A stretch of DNA of 64,000 nucleotides from Karstenula rhodostoma CBS 690.94. Its lineage: Eukaryota > Ascomycota > Dothideomycetes > Pleosporales > Didymosphaeriaceae. Each line of letters opens with the position of its first letter. The stretch's first letter is position 1. Of this stretch, positions 21,698 through 32,364 are shown one piece after another. The notes below the pieces were generated by a model. It was not told the DNA's origin and searched no databases. It saw nothing but the letters and a program-made list of their open reading frames with translations. The translations under genes were made by a program, and so were the position numbers. The stretch is from positions 1,136,057 through 1,200,056 of the forward strand of contig MU001502.1 of the NCBI GenBank assembly GCA_010093485.1, read 5' to 3'.

Positions 21698-22698
21698 GGA
21701 CTGCTTCGTTGCCTGTGGGAACGGCGTTGGGGTGTGACCGGCTGTGCACGTACTAGGAACCTTGATTTTCTGACACGTAATGTTGTCTTTCGCACAGCAT
21801 AGTCTTGTCGGGCTGTGCTGCAGACTGCACATGGAAGCTGAGGTGAATCACCATACATATGCCGCATGCGGGATGTGCTTCTATAGAGCGCGAGCTGCTC
21901 CGCGCCCGTGGGAGTGCAAAGGCTCACGCGGCGCATCGTATGCTGTGCAAGCCAAAGCACGAGATGGTGCGCCGACATTCACTCCACAACCCATACCCCG
22001 GACCCGAGCGGGCGGCCTCAGCCAAAGAAATCGAGGGCTCCCGAACACAGGGATCACGCAAGGTCCCGACTCGGACCCAGTCAGCGCTGCATGATGCGCA
22101 CCAGGAACTCACATCCACAACCTCTTTCAGGTAAGCGCAGCGATGCGTCTTCTGATGCCACAGGCACAGCTCGTGTCCGGGCAGGGCGCAGGGTCTGCGG
22201 ACAATGAACTGGCTGCGGCGACGAAGATGGATGAAGGGATCATCTCTTTGTCGGCGGCTTTCCAGCGCTCTTTGCCGGCGAGCGCCGAGGAGGGAGGAGG
22301 CGTTCTGGGCTGGAGGCGAGAGTCGTGCCGAGAGGCGATCCCGGGTCTAACGGCTGCGAGAAAGGCCAGGCCACATTCGGCCAAGCGTGGCTCCTTTTGC
22401 CGGCCTGTGAGTCGTTGCCCAAAGGCGAAGTCATCGTCACTGAACGCCTCGCCTTGAAATTGCGGAGTCGATGGCGGAAAAAAAGAGGGCGCCTAGCATG
22501 TCACCCGCGTGCGTCCTCGGCAGCAGCACTGTGCCTCTCACATCGCCTGCTTCCGCCATAAACACCCCGCCGCCGCCGCCTACTGACCCTCCCCTTTGCA
22601 CCGAGTCGACCGTTGGAAGCAGAAACATGTTTTTGGCATCCAAACACGCTACGCCCCGCTAGCAACCTCGGCCTCCTGAGGCCGGCACTGAACCCATC
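21698..22698. other. Intergenic region
   Basis: This is a 1-kb interval between same-strand genes. Overlapping frames in 21780-22660 have no recognisable family or consistent splice links. The last 200 nt is probably the promoter and leader of the next gene. Confidence 0.35.
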
Positions 22699-24131
22699 AT
22701 GCCGACAATCCGAACCTCTCGGGATGTGGATGCGAACATCGCAGGCCACAGCCCGATGCCCATAACCCCCGAAGGCCTCATCATCGAAGCCTGGTCGCAG
22801 GGCTATCTGGTGGGCTCGCTCGTCATCATGACCTTCATAACCCTTGCAAACATGCGCAGAGGCGTGCTTTTGCACAAGGTAGGGACGACTTTTCACGCCA
22901 AGACAATACTGTCGCTGACTAAGTCTCCAGATGATTCTCATAGAGGTATTGCGCAGCTCTGGTGTCTGTATGCTTCTTGAACCATTGCTGACTTGTATCG
23001 CAGCTGCTTCTGGGCATATGGCAGGGCTTCTGGCTGTTTCCTGGTGGCAATGCCAGCAGCTGGTGGCTCTCGGTCGCAGCGGTCCCGCTCAACATGTCGT
23101 GGTTCCTGCACAACATCATTTCCTGGATGAAGATCAAACCTTTCCTTTCTCGCTTCTGGAGCCTCGTCTTCTTGTACACATGCCTCCTCTCGTTTCCCTA
23201 CTGGGTGATTGAAATTTACGCCAACTTTTCATATTTCAACGGAAACAGCAGTTGGTTCACAAAGACGCGCCCACTTGAGCTTCTCTTCCGGGATCCCTGG
23301 TGGATCATCACAACCGTCTACCTATTCACCATCATCAAGACACACTACGCCATGACTATCCGAGACATCATCCGGATTTCTCCGCGCTTTGGCATTATGC
23401 TGGCCTCGATGATAATAAGCATCAGCTTTGTGGTCTGCGACGTGTGTGCTGTCACCGGGGCCCTCAGGATCGGCGGGGCCTCCACCGGCATCAACCCGTT
23501 TTGGAAACTGGCCTTCGTATTCAAGTGCCTCACAGATTCAGTCATTCTGGACGATTTCAAGATGGCGCTGGATCGGTTAAGAGCATTCAAAATCAGTCGT
23601 CTGGGCAGCTATTCCGCGGACAACAGCGACCGCAGAACCCGCAACGACAACAATCTCGTGCAAACTTGGGAACAGGCCGAGCGCGAGGCAAGAGAGAAAC
23701 AACGCAATCTGTCGAATCTGGGAACCAACTCGGATGACCACGATCCGCACGAAAATGGGGAAAGCTCTGGGAGCTTCCAGTTCCCCTTCCAGAACGGCCA
23801 CGCTGGGAAGCAAAAGGAGCCCGTATCCGGAGCTAAAGAGTCGTTCTTCCAGCAGGGCGAGCAATACCGCGACCCCCTGTCGATGGTGCGCAGCGCGTTT
23901 GACGAGGACTCAGGGCCTTCCTCGGTGCAGTCACTGAGTGCTACACACCAGCCGAAGAAGCAAAATGCGGGCTGGGATCAGACGTGGTTCGATGAATCGG
24001 ATCCTGCGGACACGAGGGATGTGGATGTGCTGGAACTGTACGCCGACGCGCAGCGCGATGTCGAGGGTCAACGTGCGCCGCAGAGTCCGGCGCGAAAAGA
24101 CTTCCCACGGCGCTCGCACACAACCGCCTGA
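22699..24131 (+). CDS. Fungal multi-pass membrane protein, unknown function
   Basis: Three exons, 22699-22878, 22931-22945 and 23004-24131, give 440 residues. The middle exon is only 15 nt (MILIE). Splicing yields a continuous membrane protein with LLLGIWQGFW after the microexon, then LNMSWFLHNIISWMKI and PYWVIEIYANF blocks, PWWIITTVYLF, RISPRFGIML and NPFWKLAFVFKCLTDS. I count about seven hydrophobic segments in residues 30-285. The C-terminal third is hydrophilic and charged, with a Trp-rich end near residues 415-425. The architecture matches a conserved Pezizomycotina family I cannot name. The start is the first ATG with a sensible N-terminal tail. Confidence 0.82.
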
Positions 24132-24896
24132 GTAGGCTCAGTCTTCAACTATTATCCATTTCCACTACCTAGCTTTTTTTAATCCTTTGAACTCCGTGCG
24201 CACGCACGCAATTAGATCCGACGTCGAACACGCCCATCGTCTGTGCGCGCGGGTTCTATGTCGTGCAGGCCAGCTCTGCCCGATCCGGAGACGAACGGTC
24301 GGCATGGTAAGCTGGGGGCGGAAACGACATGCATTCATGGGGTCACGGCGTTATGCGTCTCTTTACAGATACCCAGGGTTTCCTATTTTCCCATGTACAG
24401 CTTATACCTATGTAGTTGTTGCTTCGGCATCATGTCTATCTTCTGAGATACATATATTCACCCTCGTATGTTGCTCTTGAAGGTGCATCAAGGAGATGTT
24501 GGCTAAACTCTTCTTGGAACTAGCGGGGTCGTGGCCGCTGCCTGCATGCTTGGAACACCCACCTCAACAGACTCACCGGTACCAGCGACCGCGGCTGTGC
24601 AGATTCTCTGCTTTACACGCGGTCCCGGGCTGTTATCGCTGTGTCGCTTCAACGATGTGTCCTCTTATTCACTCCATTATCACCACGTGAAAGTTCAGCC
24701 TGGGTCCACATGTACCATACACATGCAGTCGATCGATAGATTTAATATTAAGCTGTAATGTTCTAACTTCCAAAGGGATATATCAGAGCAAAACTTCATA
24801 GGCGCCTCACGACTCACACGCGCCTCGACATCCAACAGTTGTGTTCACCGCGCGCGTTCACCTTCACCTTCACCACACGCAGCAGCGCCCTCCAAA
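24132..24896. other. Intergenic region
   Basis: No gene is supported. Frames of 60-97 codons at 24187-24758 lack domains. The last 60 nt before 24897 is rich in TTCACC-type pyrimidine stretches and is probably a leader. Confidence 0.4.
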
Positions 24897-26531
24897 ATGG
24901 CGACGTCAAACGGCCAGCCCGACATGACACTAATCGCCGAGCTCTTGGAGGACATACAACGACATCCGCCGGCTGTTGCTGCGAAGACGTTGCTCGCGCA
25001 GCACTACGTTTCGATCGGATGGTTTGACGCTGCTGCGGATTACGTCGAGGAGTTGAAGCGCGAAGCACCGAGCGGTTCTGAGGTGGAGGTTTTGGAGGAA
25101 GTTCTGCAAGCGAAGAAGGGGGAGGTAAGGTTCCCGGGCTGGGCTTGGGGGTGAGTCGAGAGCTGATGGTATCTAGAGCGATAAAGACGGTGTCGGTGTC
25201 GGGGCATCCCAGCATCTGAATGACCCAGGGGTTCCGAGATCATCTATACTCATACCCAGAGACTCGGCCTTGGTAAGCTCCTTCGCAATGTGCTTGAGAT
25301 GGAGAGCAGAACTAACGAAACCCAGCGCTCCAAACAAGTCCTCGGCGTTCAACCACCTGTCAAAGCATCTGCAAATTCAACCCCGAAATCGAAATCCAAA
25401 ATGGCTTCCAACTCCCGGCACGACTTAGTCGACGGCTACCGTGGTCTGCGCCAGAAGGCGAAAGGCCTCTTTGACGATCTGTTGCATCTCCAGACCCAGC
25501 AGACGAAGCTCGGAACGCCACAGACAGGCCTATCCGTGAGGATCCAATCCATACTGCAGGGCCAAATCCTATCCGGCACAACTGTACCTTCCAGCCCGCC
25601 AGGCAAGGCCCAGCTCGTGGCGCGCGCGATCCAGGCCCATCCCGAGAAGGCTATGGATATTGCCATCGCTGATCTTGAGGACAGTTTGAGCTTCATGCGG
25701 GGTATGTCCAATGCGAGCAAACAATTCATCCTTGCTTGCCCCATCGGCGTTAAACTCCGTACATGATGCGACTGATACGCGCGTACAGGACGTCCATACA
25801 GTTCAAGCGATGATTTCGTTCGGGATGAACTGGTCAAGCGCATTCGCGAGGTGGAGATGTCATGTCCAGATTCTCTGAAAATCCACTGCGAGCTTGCTTT
25901 CATGCATGTCGAGCATGAGAATCTCAAACGCAGGTACGCTAACGACACGACTATGTCGCTCATGGAGCCAGTTAGCGAGATCCCCCGGGAAGATTTCTAC
26001 GTCACTGAGGACAACTATGCGTGGGATCTGTCCGAGCTTGTTCAAGCGATCGCTGCAAATGATGGCGTGATGCGCAACCCATTGAGCAGAGAGATGTTCA
26101 CACCAAAAGACGTTCAAGGCATCTTGATGAGCCCGCACGGGAAACCACTAGCTCCGCTACGGGCGGCGCAGCACGACATGTCGCAGGGTGTGCGTCCGGA
26201 GACGATCGCGCGGATGGAGAAGCTGGCGGAAGTCATGCTAGCAGAGAGGGAGCAGAACCAAATGGCGAGTCGCAAAGAGATGGACCACTTCCAGGCTTAT
26301 GTCGCTACTTTGCCCGACCGCGAGCAGAAGACTATCGAGGCGTTTAGGTGCCCGGCTTTCGACACACACAGTGGCAAGGCTTTCGATAGTACCATTGGGA
26401 AGACTTTACGCGATGCGAAGGCTACGGAGGTTTGCATCCACAAAGCCGGCGACTTCATCAAGCAAGCCGCGGCGCACTTGAAGAGCAAACGCGGGGTGTC
26501 GGAGCCGGATAGAGGCTGTGTGGTTATGTGA
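24897..26531 (+). CDS. Conserved fungal protein with U-box-like segment and C-terminal CaaX box
   Basis: Four exons, 24897-25124, 25177-25272, 25326-25701 and 25789-26531, encode 480 residues. The N-terminus is a TPR-like helical pair (about 5-75). A basic Ser/Lys linker follows, then helices around 145-250. Further on, a YAWDLSELVQAI stretch leads into NPLSREMFTPKDV and an HGKPL segment that recall a U-box or RING-like fold without metal ligands. A charged helical region follows. The last residues are RGCVVM: Cys-Val-Val-Met is a canonical CaaX farnesylation box, so the protein may be membrane-anchored. I do not recognise a named family. All four exons join in phase. Confidence 0.8.
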
Positions 26532-26965
26532 GCAGGGAGTGGGTTTGTGCTCCTGGAGTTCAGACCAGCATGAAGAGAGCAAATAGGGTTGCTCACTGTT
26601 CCGGAGCTCTATGACGCAGGTTTCGCGACATCCAGGAGTGCTATTGAAAGGTGGACCACAAAGCTACCCCTGAATATACTCAACTCCTCGAATAAGAAAG
26701 TCCTGGCCAATTGAGTCTTTCAACCTCACTGATTAAGGAGTTCTGCCTCAGGCGATGTTTTTCCACCAAAAGCAAAGTTGAATAGGCTATGACCCAGGCT
26801 GAGCAAACTCGATGAGACAACCCCACCGCACGGTTCGGAGATTCACCTTCACACCCATCGCGAAACTGAACAGTGTTCCGCACAGGGTCTATTTGAAGCA
26901 CACACTCTCTACTCAGAACCACACACCCGCTCCCACCACTACCTTCTAAACCCATCCCGCCCACC
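26532..26965. other. Intergenic region
   Basis: No gene is visible. The last 100 nt has C/A-rich stretches typical of promoters just before 26966. Confidence 0.4.
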
Positions 26966-27698
26966 ATGTTATTCCACCACATCCTCACGCCCCTCCTCTT
27001 CACCACCACTTCCCTCGCCACTAGCACCCGCACCCGCAAGCCATGGGGCGCCGACATCCTCTCCTCCCTCTACTCCCCTCCATCAACCTCGATCTCGACC
27101 CCCCCGACCAGTCCTCCCCCACCCATCGCACACCCCACGCCCACAACCCCCCTCGCGAACAGGAAGTACACCCGCACCCTCACGAGCTCCCGCACAGTCG
27201 CGACGCCCACGACGCCCGCGCCACCACTACCTCCCGCTCGCACACCCGCGCCGCCGCCTATTGACTACGGCAAGATCGAGCAGCCCCGCGCGGACGCGCC
27301 CGAAGTAGTTGAGAAACGCGAGGAATCGATGTCCCGGGTTCAGCAAGTCTCAGCTTCAGTTGTGTCGACCGCACAGCCTGGGACTACGATCCTCGTCTAC
27401 AACGAGATGCGCGAGTCGTCCAAGACACCCCTGGCTCCGCCCGCTGACCACGCAAAGGCCACGGTCCCGCGTTCTGGAAAACCGGAGCTGAGTCGCGCGC
27501 TGTGTATGTCGTGCTGGGACTTCATGGAGCGCTGTATGGGTGTGTCATTTTTTCTCTAAACAAGTTGATATAGTTAGTTATGTTGGGGCTAACTATTCCT
27601 AGGCGAACGCGTAGAAGCTGGTGCCGTTGTCGGGTCTGCGGTGTATAAGAGCTGCGTGCGCGAGCTGTGCTTCTTTGATGGGGATGGGTTTGGGAGGT
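26966..27698 (+). CDS. Predicted secreted Pro/Thr-rich protein, 3' end lost in an assembly gap
   Basis: An apparent signal peptide (MLFHHILTPLLFTTTSLA) is followed by a long Pro/Thr/Ser-rich segment (about 30-100) and a cysteine-containing C-terminal part. Exon 1 is 26966-27539. Exon 2 starts at 27603 and runs into the gap at 27698. Joined in phase it reads CMSCWDFMERCMGERVEAG and then a segment with two more Cys (SCVRELC), so at least five cysteines are seen. The C-terminus is missing. The bases right after the gap (GTGAGT at 27734) look like a splice donor, so a coding exon may end inside it. No known domain was seen. Confidence 0.62.
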
Positions 27699-27733
27699 NN
27701 NNNNNNNNNNNNNNNNNNNNNNNNNNNNNNNNN
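27699..27733. other. Assembly gap (35 N)
   Basis: Thirty-five undetermined bases interrupt the secreted-protein gene. The true length is unknown if the gap is a placeholder. Confidence 0.98.
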
Positions 27734-28216
27734 GTGAGTATGGGTAAGGGAGGTTATGGTATTCATTATTTGAGTGAGGGTGCTTAAGATGGATGGAAAG
27801 ATGAGGTGGTCAAATATCTGGAGGGAAATAATGACAAAGAGATCGAGTTATGGAGTGTATGGAGTACAAAAATGTTGACAAAAAGGTGTTTCCCCTAGCC
27901 AACAGCTCAAAAATAATCGTACTTATAAAAAAAAACGGTCACAAAAAAGACTGTAGTTAAATATAGCATCATGTCAAGCATTGTTCTGGGGAGGTTTAGT
28001 ATGAATAATGGATTCTATGACTAGTAAGTGTCTGATAGAATCCTGTAGCAACTCGGTAGTTCTCCCTCCCGTGTTGAAAATGCTGACAGGAGAGAGATTC
28101 TACACAGTGACACTTCGCGAAAGGACACCCCTCGAATAAGCTAAAGCCAATCGAAAACTCCATGCTAGAACAAACAAGCGTCCGAAGCACCAACAACACC
28201 CTCTCATATCCAACGA
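27734..28216. other. AT-rich intergenic region after the gap
   Basis: This is AT-rich sequence with A-runs and no supported gene. It may contain the last intron or 3' end of the interrupted secreted-protein gene and the 3' UTR of the RBR gene. Confidence 0.4.
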
Positions 28217-29542
28217 CTACCGCCGCACAATATGCACCATAGCAGCCACCCCAGGACCCAACCGCTCAAGCTCAACCCGACCCCGCCCCAACCTATCCAA
28301 CCCCGTATCCCGATGAATGCCCCGATCAACCTCATACCCATCCGCATCATACCCACACTTGGGCTCCCCGTAACACGGACACCCCGAATGCCACTCCTCC
28401 CACGGCGTCAAGCAGACGAAACAGAACTCGAGATTGCACGTCCGACAACGAACATGGTTGCAATCGCCCTCGATCAGCTCAATCCACGTGCGGCACCCCG
28501 CCGGGCACAGCTTCACTCTAGCCTCGTCCGAGTACGCCGGCAGCCACGGGGGCCGGATCTTGTTCGCGGCAGCGGCGCATGTGTGGCCTGGGCGCCAGGC
28601 GGACTTGCACTCGATGCAGGTGATGGAGGTGCAGGAGGGACACGTGCCGATGGTGGTTGTCGTACCAGTCGCGCTCGTCTGGCCGGTGGTGTCCGTCTTG
28701 CCAACACTGGAGATATCGTCGTAGAAGTACGGATTCAGCCACCACCCGCACATGTGGCAGTGGACCCGCTTCGCAGGATCCGTGTCGTACTGTTCCGCCT
28801 TCCAGTTGTAGACCTTCTGCTGCTGGCGGGTCATCAGATGGCCGCACAGCGAGAGGTCGATGGGGACGCAGCACTTTGCGGGAAACATGGACATCGAGTT
28901 GTCCTGTGTTGCAAACTTGAAGGCTTGGTGCAGGCAGTGCAGGTCCATGAAGTGCTTGGAGCAGGTGAAGCTGCCTTCGCGAAGGGGGAACTCGTCTTGG
29001 CAGACGACGCACTTGTGGAGGTCGTGGGGGTTTTGGCTTGAGCTTGATCCAGGGGAAAAGTGGGAGCTGGTCTTGGTATCGGGGGGGCTGGGTGATGCGT
29101 GCTTGGGTGCCCAGATGCTGGTGGACATGGAAGGGCTGCTGTTTGACAATGTAGGCCGTCGGTTGATCTGAGATGGGAAGCTGCGGTCTGGTCGGGTCTG
29201 CCACAGCGAAGGCGGAGGTTGCATGTTCTCGTCTGGAGTAGATGCAATACTACGAGAGATGCCGATATCGGGGCGGCTGCCTGCTGCGTCGTGAGGCGCC
29301 CTAACACTCATAGTCATCGAAAGATTGCTAGATGACACTGACGGCCGTTGGATTGAGATATTTGAAGACTGTCGGCCTGCTTGGGCGTTCCACGGTGGAG
29401 TTGAGGGCTGCATGTTCCTGGGTGGTGTGGACCTAATGCTGAAGTTATCGGGGACGTTATATACAATGGGACGATGGCACTGGCCGCTGAAAGTGAAACT
29501 TGCTTCGTGCAAGAACGTCTTCGATTCGTGAGACGAGGCCAT
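28217..29542 (-). CDS. RBR (RING1-IBR-RING2) E3 ubiquitin ligase, copy 1
   Basis: The protein has 441 residues from the ATG at 29542. The N-terminal 180 residues are Ser/Pro-rich and disordered, with two repeats of an [Asn]MQP-type segment. RING1 begins with CVVCQDEF and continues through CSKHFMDLHC. The IBR includes CHMCGWW and CPSC...CIECKSAW. RING2 reads CPAGCRTWIELIEGDCNHVRC followed by CNLEFCFVC. By analogy with parkin and HHARI, the Cys of GDCNHVRC is the catalytic thioester cysteine. The tail is YGYDADGY-like. Two paralogues lie at 53945 and 63686. Substrate unknown. Confidence 0.85.
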   Translation of the reverse strand: MASSHESKTFLHEASFTFSGQCHRPIVYNVPDNFSIRSTPPRNMQPSTPPWNAQAGRQSSNISIQRPSVSSSNLSMTMSVRAPHDAAGSRPDIGISRSIASTPDENMQPPPSLWQTRPDRSFPSQINRRPTLSNSSPSMSTSIWAPKHASPSPPDTKTSSHFSPGSSSSQNPHDLHKCVVCQDEFPLREGSFTCSKHFMDLHCLHQAFKFATQDNSMSMFPAKCCVPIDLSLCGHLMTRQQQKVYNWKAEQYDTDPAKRVHCHMCGWWLNPYFYDDISSVGKTDTTGQTSATGTTTTIGTCPSCTSITCIECKSAWRPGHTCAAAANKIRPPWLPAYSDEARVKLCPAGCRTWIELIEGDCNHVRCRTCNLEFCFVCLTPWEEWHSGCPCYGEPKCGYDADGYEVDRGIHRDTGLDRLGRGRVELERLGPGVAAMVHIVRR

Positions 29543-29697
29543 TAGGCCAGCAAAGACAGTACACTGCAAACTTTTCACTTGGAACGATATGTCTGAGTCC
29601 GAACCACTCTATGGGCGACCCCGAGCAAAACAGGCAAAAACATGGACAGAAAACTTTCATTTGCAGTACGAGTTACCGCACCCGTCTATGCACGAGT

Positions 29698-31017
29698 CTA
29701 TGCACGACAATTCTGGAAGGCGAAATCCGCCTTGGGCGCACACCACATCAACCAAGCAACAACCCACCCATAACCTACAACTCGTTCAAATGCTGCGACA
29801 ACTGAAGCGTTCGCCCACCACAACGAGTTTTTCCGGTACTGTTTCCAGGTGTACTGAGCCACGCCCTCGAGCACAAACGACAAGGGCTGTATGCACCAAA
29901 AGACCATCGTGCCTCTGCCCCAAGCACACCTCCCACCATACAACCACGTGACTGTCGCGTGCATCAAAGCCGAGAGCACGAAGACGAGACAGTTGTTCAG
30001 TATTCTTGAAAACGATGTGCCCTGCGGAATGCGAAGCGTTTTAGTAAACGTCGATGCGTGGAAGTTGAACGACTTGTATACGAGCCGATGCCAGAAGTTG
30101 GCCCAAAAGCGTCGCATAGTGTAGGCCTCAGAGACAGGCCCAAAGAGCGGCGGCCACTCCCACGGTTGGTCGATGCCCGTCGCGATGAAGATGATGGCCA
30201 AGAGGTCGTGGAAGGCGGATAGTGTCAGAACATCGGGAATGAACTTGTTGGCTGCCAACAAGAGGCGAATCTGGACTTCGCGAACCGTGACCGGCGACGT
30301 GACTAGTTCTTGTGAGTGTGACTGCTGGTAGAGACGTCGCAGGATCCCTTCTTTCTCGGGGCTCATGTCTGTGGCGACGAAACCGCCGACGGTGGCCGAG
30401 ACTCTGTACTCGAAGTAGAGCTCCATGGCGACATAGTTCAGGAGCAAGTATACGCAATGAATCAGCACAGCTGACCATTTGCCCCTGGTCGCAAGAGAGT
30501 GACGCGATGCTGGGGCTTCGACCGGCTTGTCCTTGAAGGTGTCGTTCGAGGGTTTGGCGAAGACGATGGTGCTCTTCTGTTCAGGCCATAGACATGGGTT
30601 CTCCCAAGCCAGTCCGATGCCTCTGGCGTTATAAGCGCGTTTCCATCCTGCCTTCCACGATGTGTTGAGCTCTTCGGTCTTGTCTTTGGTCACCTGTGTC
30701 CACTGATCAGCCTCGATGAGCGCCTAGATACAGTCACAACGTACGCTCACTCGGCTTCCCGGCATGAAGCATAAAGCTACCATGTAGGAGAAGAGAATAA
30801 TTACAAACCGAGAGTAAGTGTCGTTGAAATATTTATTGGGTGAAAAGTTTGGCGATGTGTACAATGCACCACTTGCTGGAGCCAAAAGTAGAAGGAATCC
30901 AGTCCATCTGCCGAGTTCGGGGACACAGCCCACGGCGAGGCAAGTAGCACAGAAAGAAAAAGCCCATGCAATCGGCTGTGCTGCTAAAGTTAACGTCCAC
31001 TCTGCCTGGAGTGACAT
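29698..31017 (-). CDS. Wax-synthase-like MBOAT acyltransferase
   Basis: Exons 31017-30751 and 30693-29698 give 420 residues with about eight hydrophobic segments. The signature TMRRFWANFWHRLVYKSF matches the Arg-x-Phe-Trp...Trp-His block of wax-synthase-domain proteins, and LSALMHATVTW carries the conserved membrane-embedded His. Family members include fungal acetyltransferases that decorate secondary metabolites and lipid acyltransferases. No biosynthetic cluster surrounds it, so the acceptor is unknown. The start lies at the edge of a 30-bp tandem repeat (31019-31194) that occupies the position of the promoter and leader. Confidence 0.8.
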
Positions 31018-31018
31018 G

Positions 31019-31194
31019 TCGAAAGAGCGTCAAGAATAGAATAACAATGTTAAAAGAGTGTGGAGAAATCAAGTTCAGTGTCAAAGAGTGTCAAGAATCG
31101 AAGATCTGTATGAAAGAGTGTTGAGAATCGAAGATCTGTATGAAGGAGCGTTGAGAAATCAAGTTCAATAATTGTGAAAGAGTGTCATAGAATC
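31019..31194 (+). repeat. About six 30-bp tandem units in the MBOAT promoter
   Basis: Units share an AAAGAGTGT...GAGAATC core. The best two, 31081-31110 and 31111-31140, differ at a few positions only, and the others diverge more. They lie directly upstream of the leftward acyltransferase start at 31017. Confidence 0.85.
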
Positions 31195-32044
31195 AGAAGC
31201 CAGCCGCAAAGACCTTACGGAAAGTAGTAGTAGGAAAGGTAGATGCTCATTGCAGCGAAGTTCAGCATCCCTTGAGCATATAATCTCCTCTTCAACGGAC
31301 ATTTGATACATCGTGCCGTTCATGTCGGACGTTGGTTGAATGGGCGTTCATACTGGCCTCCGTACTCTCCCAAGATGCTTCGGACTCGAGTCTCGTGCGC
31401 TTCGAGATCAGGGAAGGTTCCGGTGCCATGAGACCTGGGCAGCCTGATCGGAGAGTGCGCATTGTGTAAACATGTAATGCTCACCTTTGTTCGGAGTTGC
31501 AATGACTCTTGGTATGGCGTTGCTCCGACCGTGTCATTTGTGGCGGGCACAGGCGACGTTGGATTTACGGGACGCAGTTGGGGGCGCAAAGGAGCAAAAC
31601 CAAACAATTCAGCCTGGGGATCGGACTTGGAGACTTAGCGCGTGCGCTAAGCAGGTCTCACGCCAATTAAAACGACGACTCAGGTGAAAGAGCATCGTGC
31701 GCTTGCCTTTATCGAGCTAGTACGAAGCTTGTCTCGTCATGCACCGACGACAATGTCCGACTCGTTAGAACGTTTCAAGGCGCAGCCCTACGGAAACATT
31801 CGACGTTGTGACGTCTCTCGCGCGACTGTATCGTGTGTTTTTCGTGCTAATGGCTAAAACCATCGGAGCACTGCGTCGGGCACTGTGCAAACTCCTCGTT
31901 TAGGCATCGCGGCCACTTGGCTGAGCTGCGCAGTAGGCCACCACCGAAATTTACACCATGGAGATGGGAGGAAAGAGAGTATAAAGCATCTTGAGTTCTC
32001 CTCCCAAGGATCATCATCACACTCACTACCAATCCAATCATCTA

Positions 32045-32074
32045 CACTTCACTTCACTTCACTTCACTTCACTT
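32045..32074 (+). repeat. (CACTT)6 microsatellite
   Basis: Six perfect CACTT units lie in the leader of the small secreted-protein gene, about 90 nt before its ATG. Confidence 0.95.
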
Positions 32075-32163
32075 CGCAGTCACTCTTTCTGCCCGGTCGC
32101 AGCTTACTTTTATTCAACGCTCAAACTTCCCTCTTCCACAACCAACCAACCAACTCAATCAAC

Positions 32164-32364
32164 ATGAAGTTCTTCGCCATCATCGCTATTGCTTTCGCCT
32201 CCGTGGCCGTTGCCTGCAAGGACGACAACATGTTCTGCACTCCTGGCATGGGTGCGTGCTTGGACCCCGCCGCCGGCTGCGCCAAGAAGCGCTCTCCTTT
32301 CACTGTCGCCCGCGCCATCATCAACAGCGACGCTGAGGCCCAGATCAACGCTGATGCCGAGTAA
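32164..32364 (+). CDS. Small secreted cysteine-containing protein (66 aa)
   Basis: A clean signal peptide (MKFFAIIAIAFASVAVA) is followed by a short mature region with four cysteines (ACKDDNMFC...GAC...AGC), a dibasic AKKR site that could be cut by a Kex2-type protease, and an acidic Ala/Asp/Ile tail. A TATA-like element sits near 31977 and a long pyrimidine-rich leader lies between. Size and layout are those of a fungal small secreted or effector-like protein, or a hydrophilic peptide precursor. No known family was recognised, and the role is unknown. Confidence 0.75.
   Translation: MKFFAIIAIAFASVAVACKDDNMFCTPGMGACLDPAAGCAKKRSPFTVARAIINSDAEAQINADAE

Larger units (their letters stand above)
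31018..32163. other. Divergent intergenic region with a 30-bp repeat and a microsatellite
   Basis: Besides the repeats listed separately, no gene is supported. A near-perfect hairpin lies at 31630-31659, with nested GAGAC/GTCTC and CTTAGCGC/GCGCTAAG arms. A TATA-like GAGTATAAAG near 31977 precedes the small secreted-protein gene. Confidence 0.5.
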
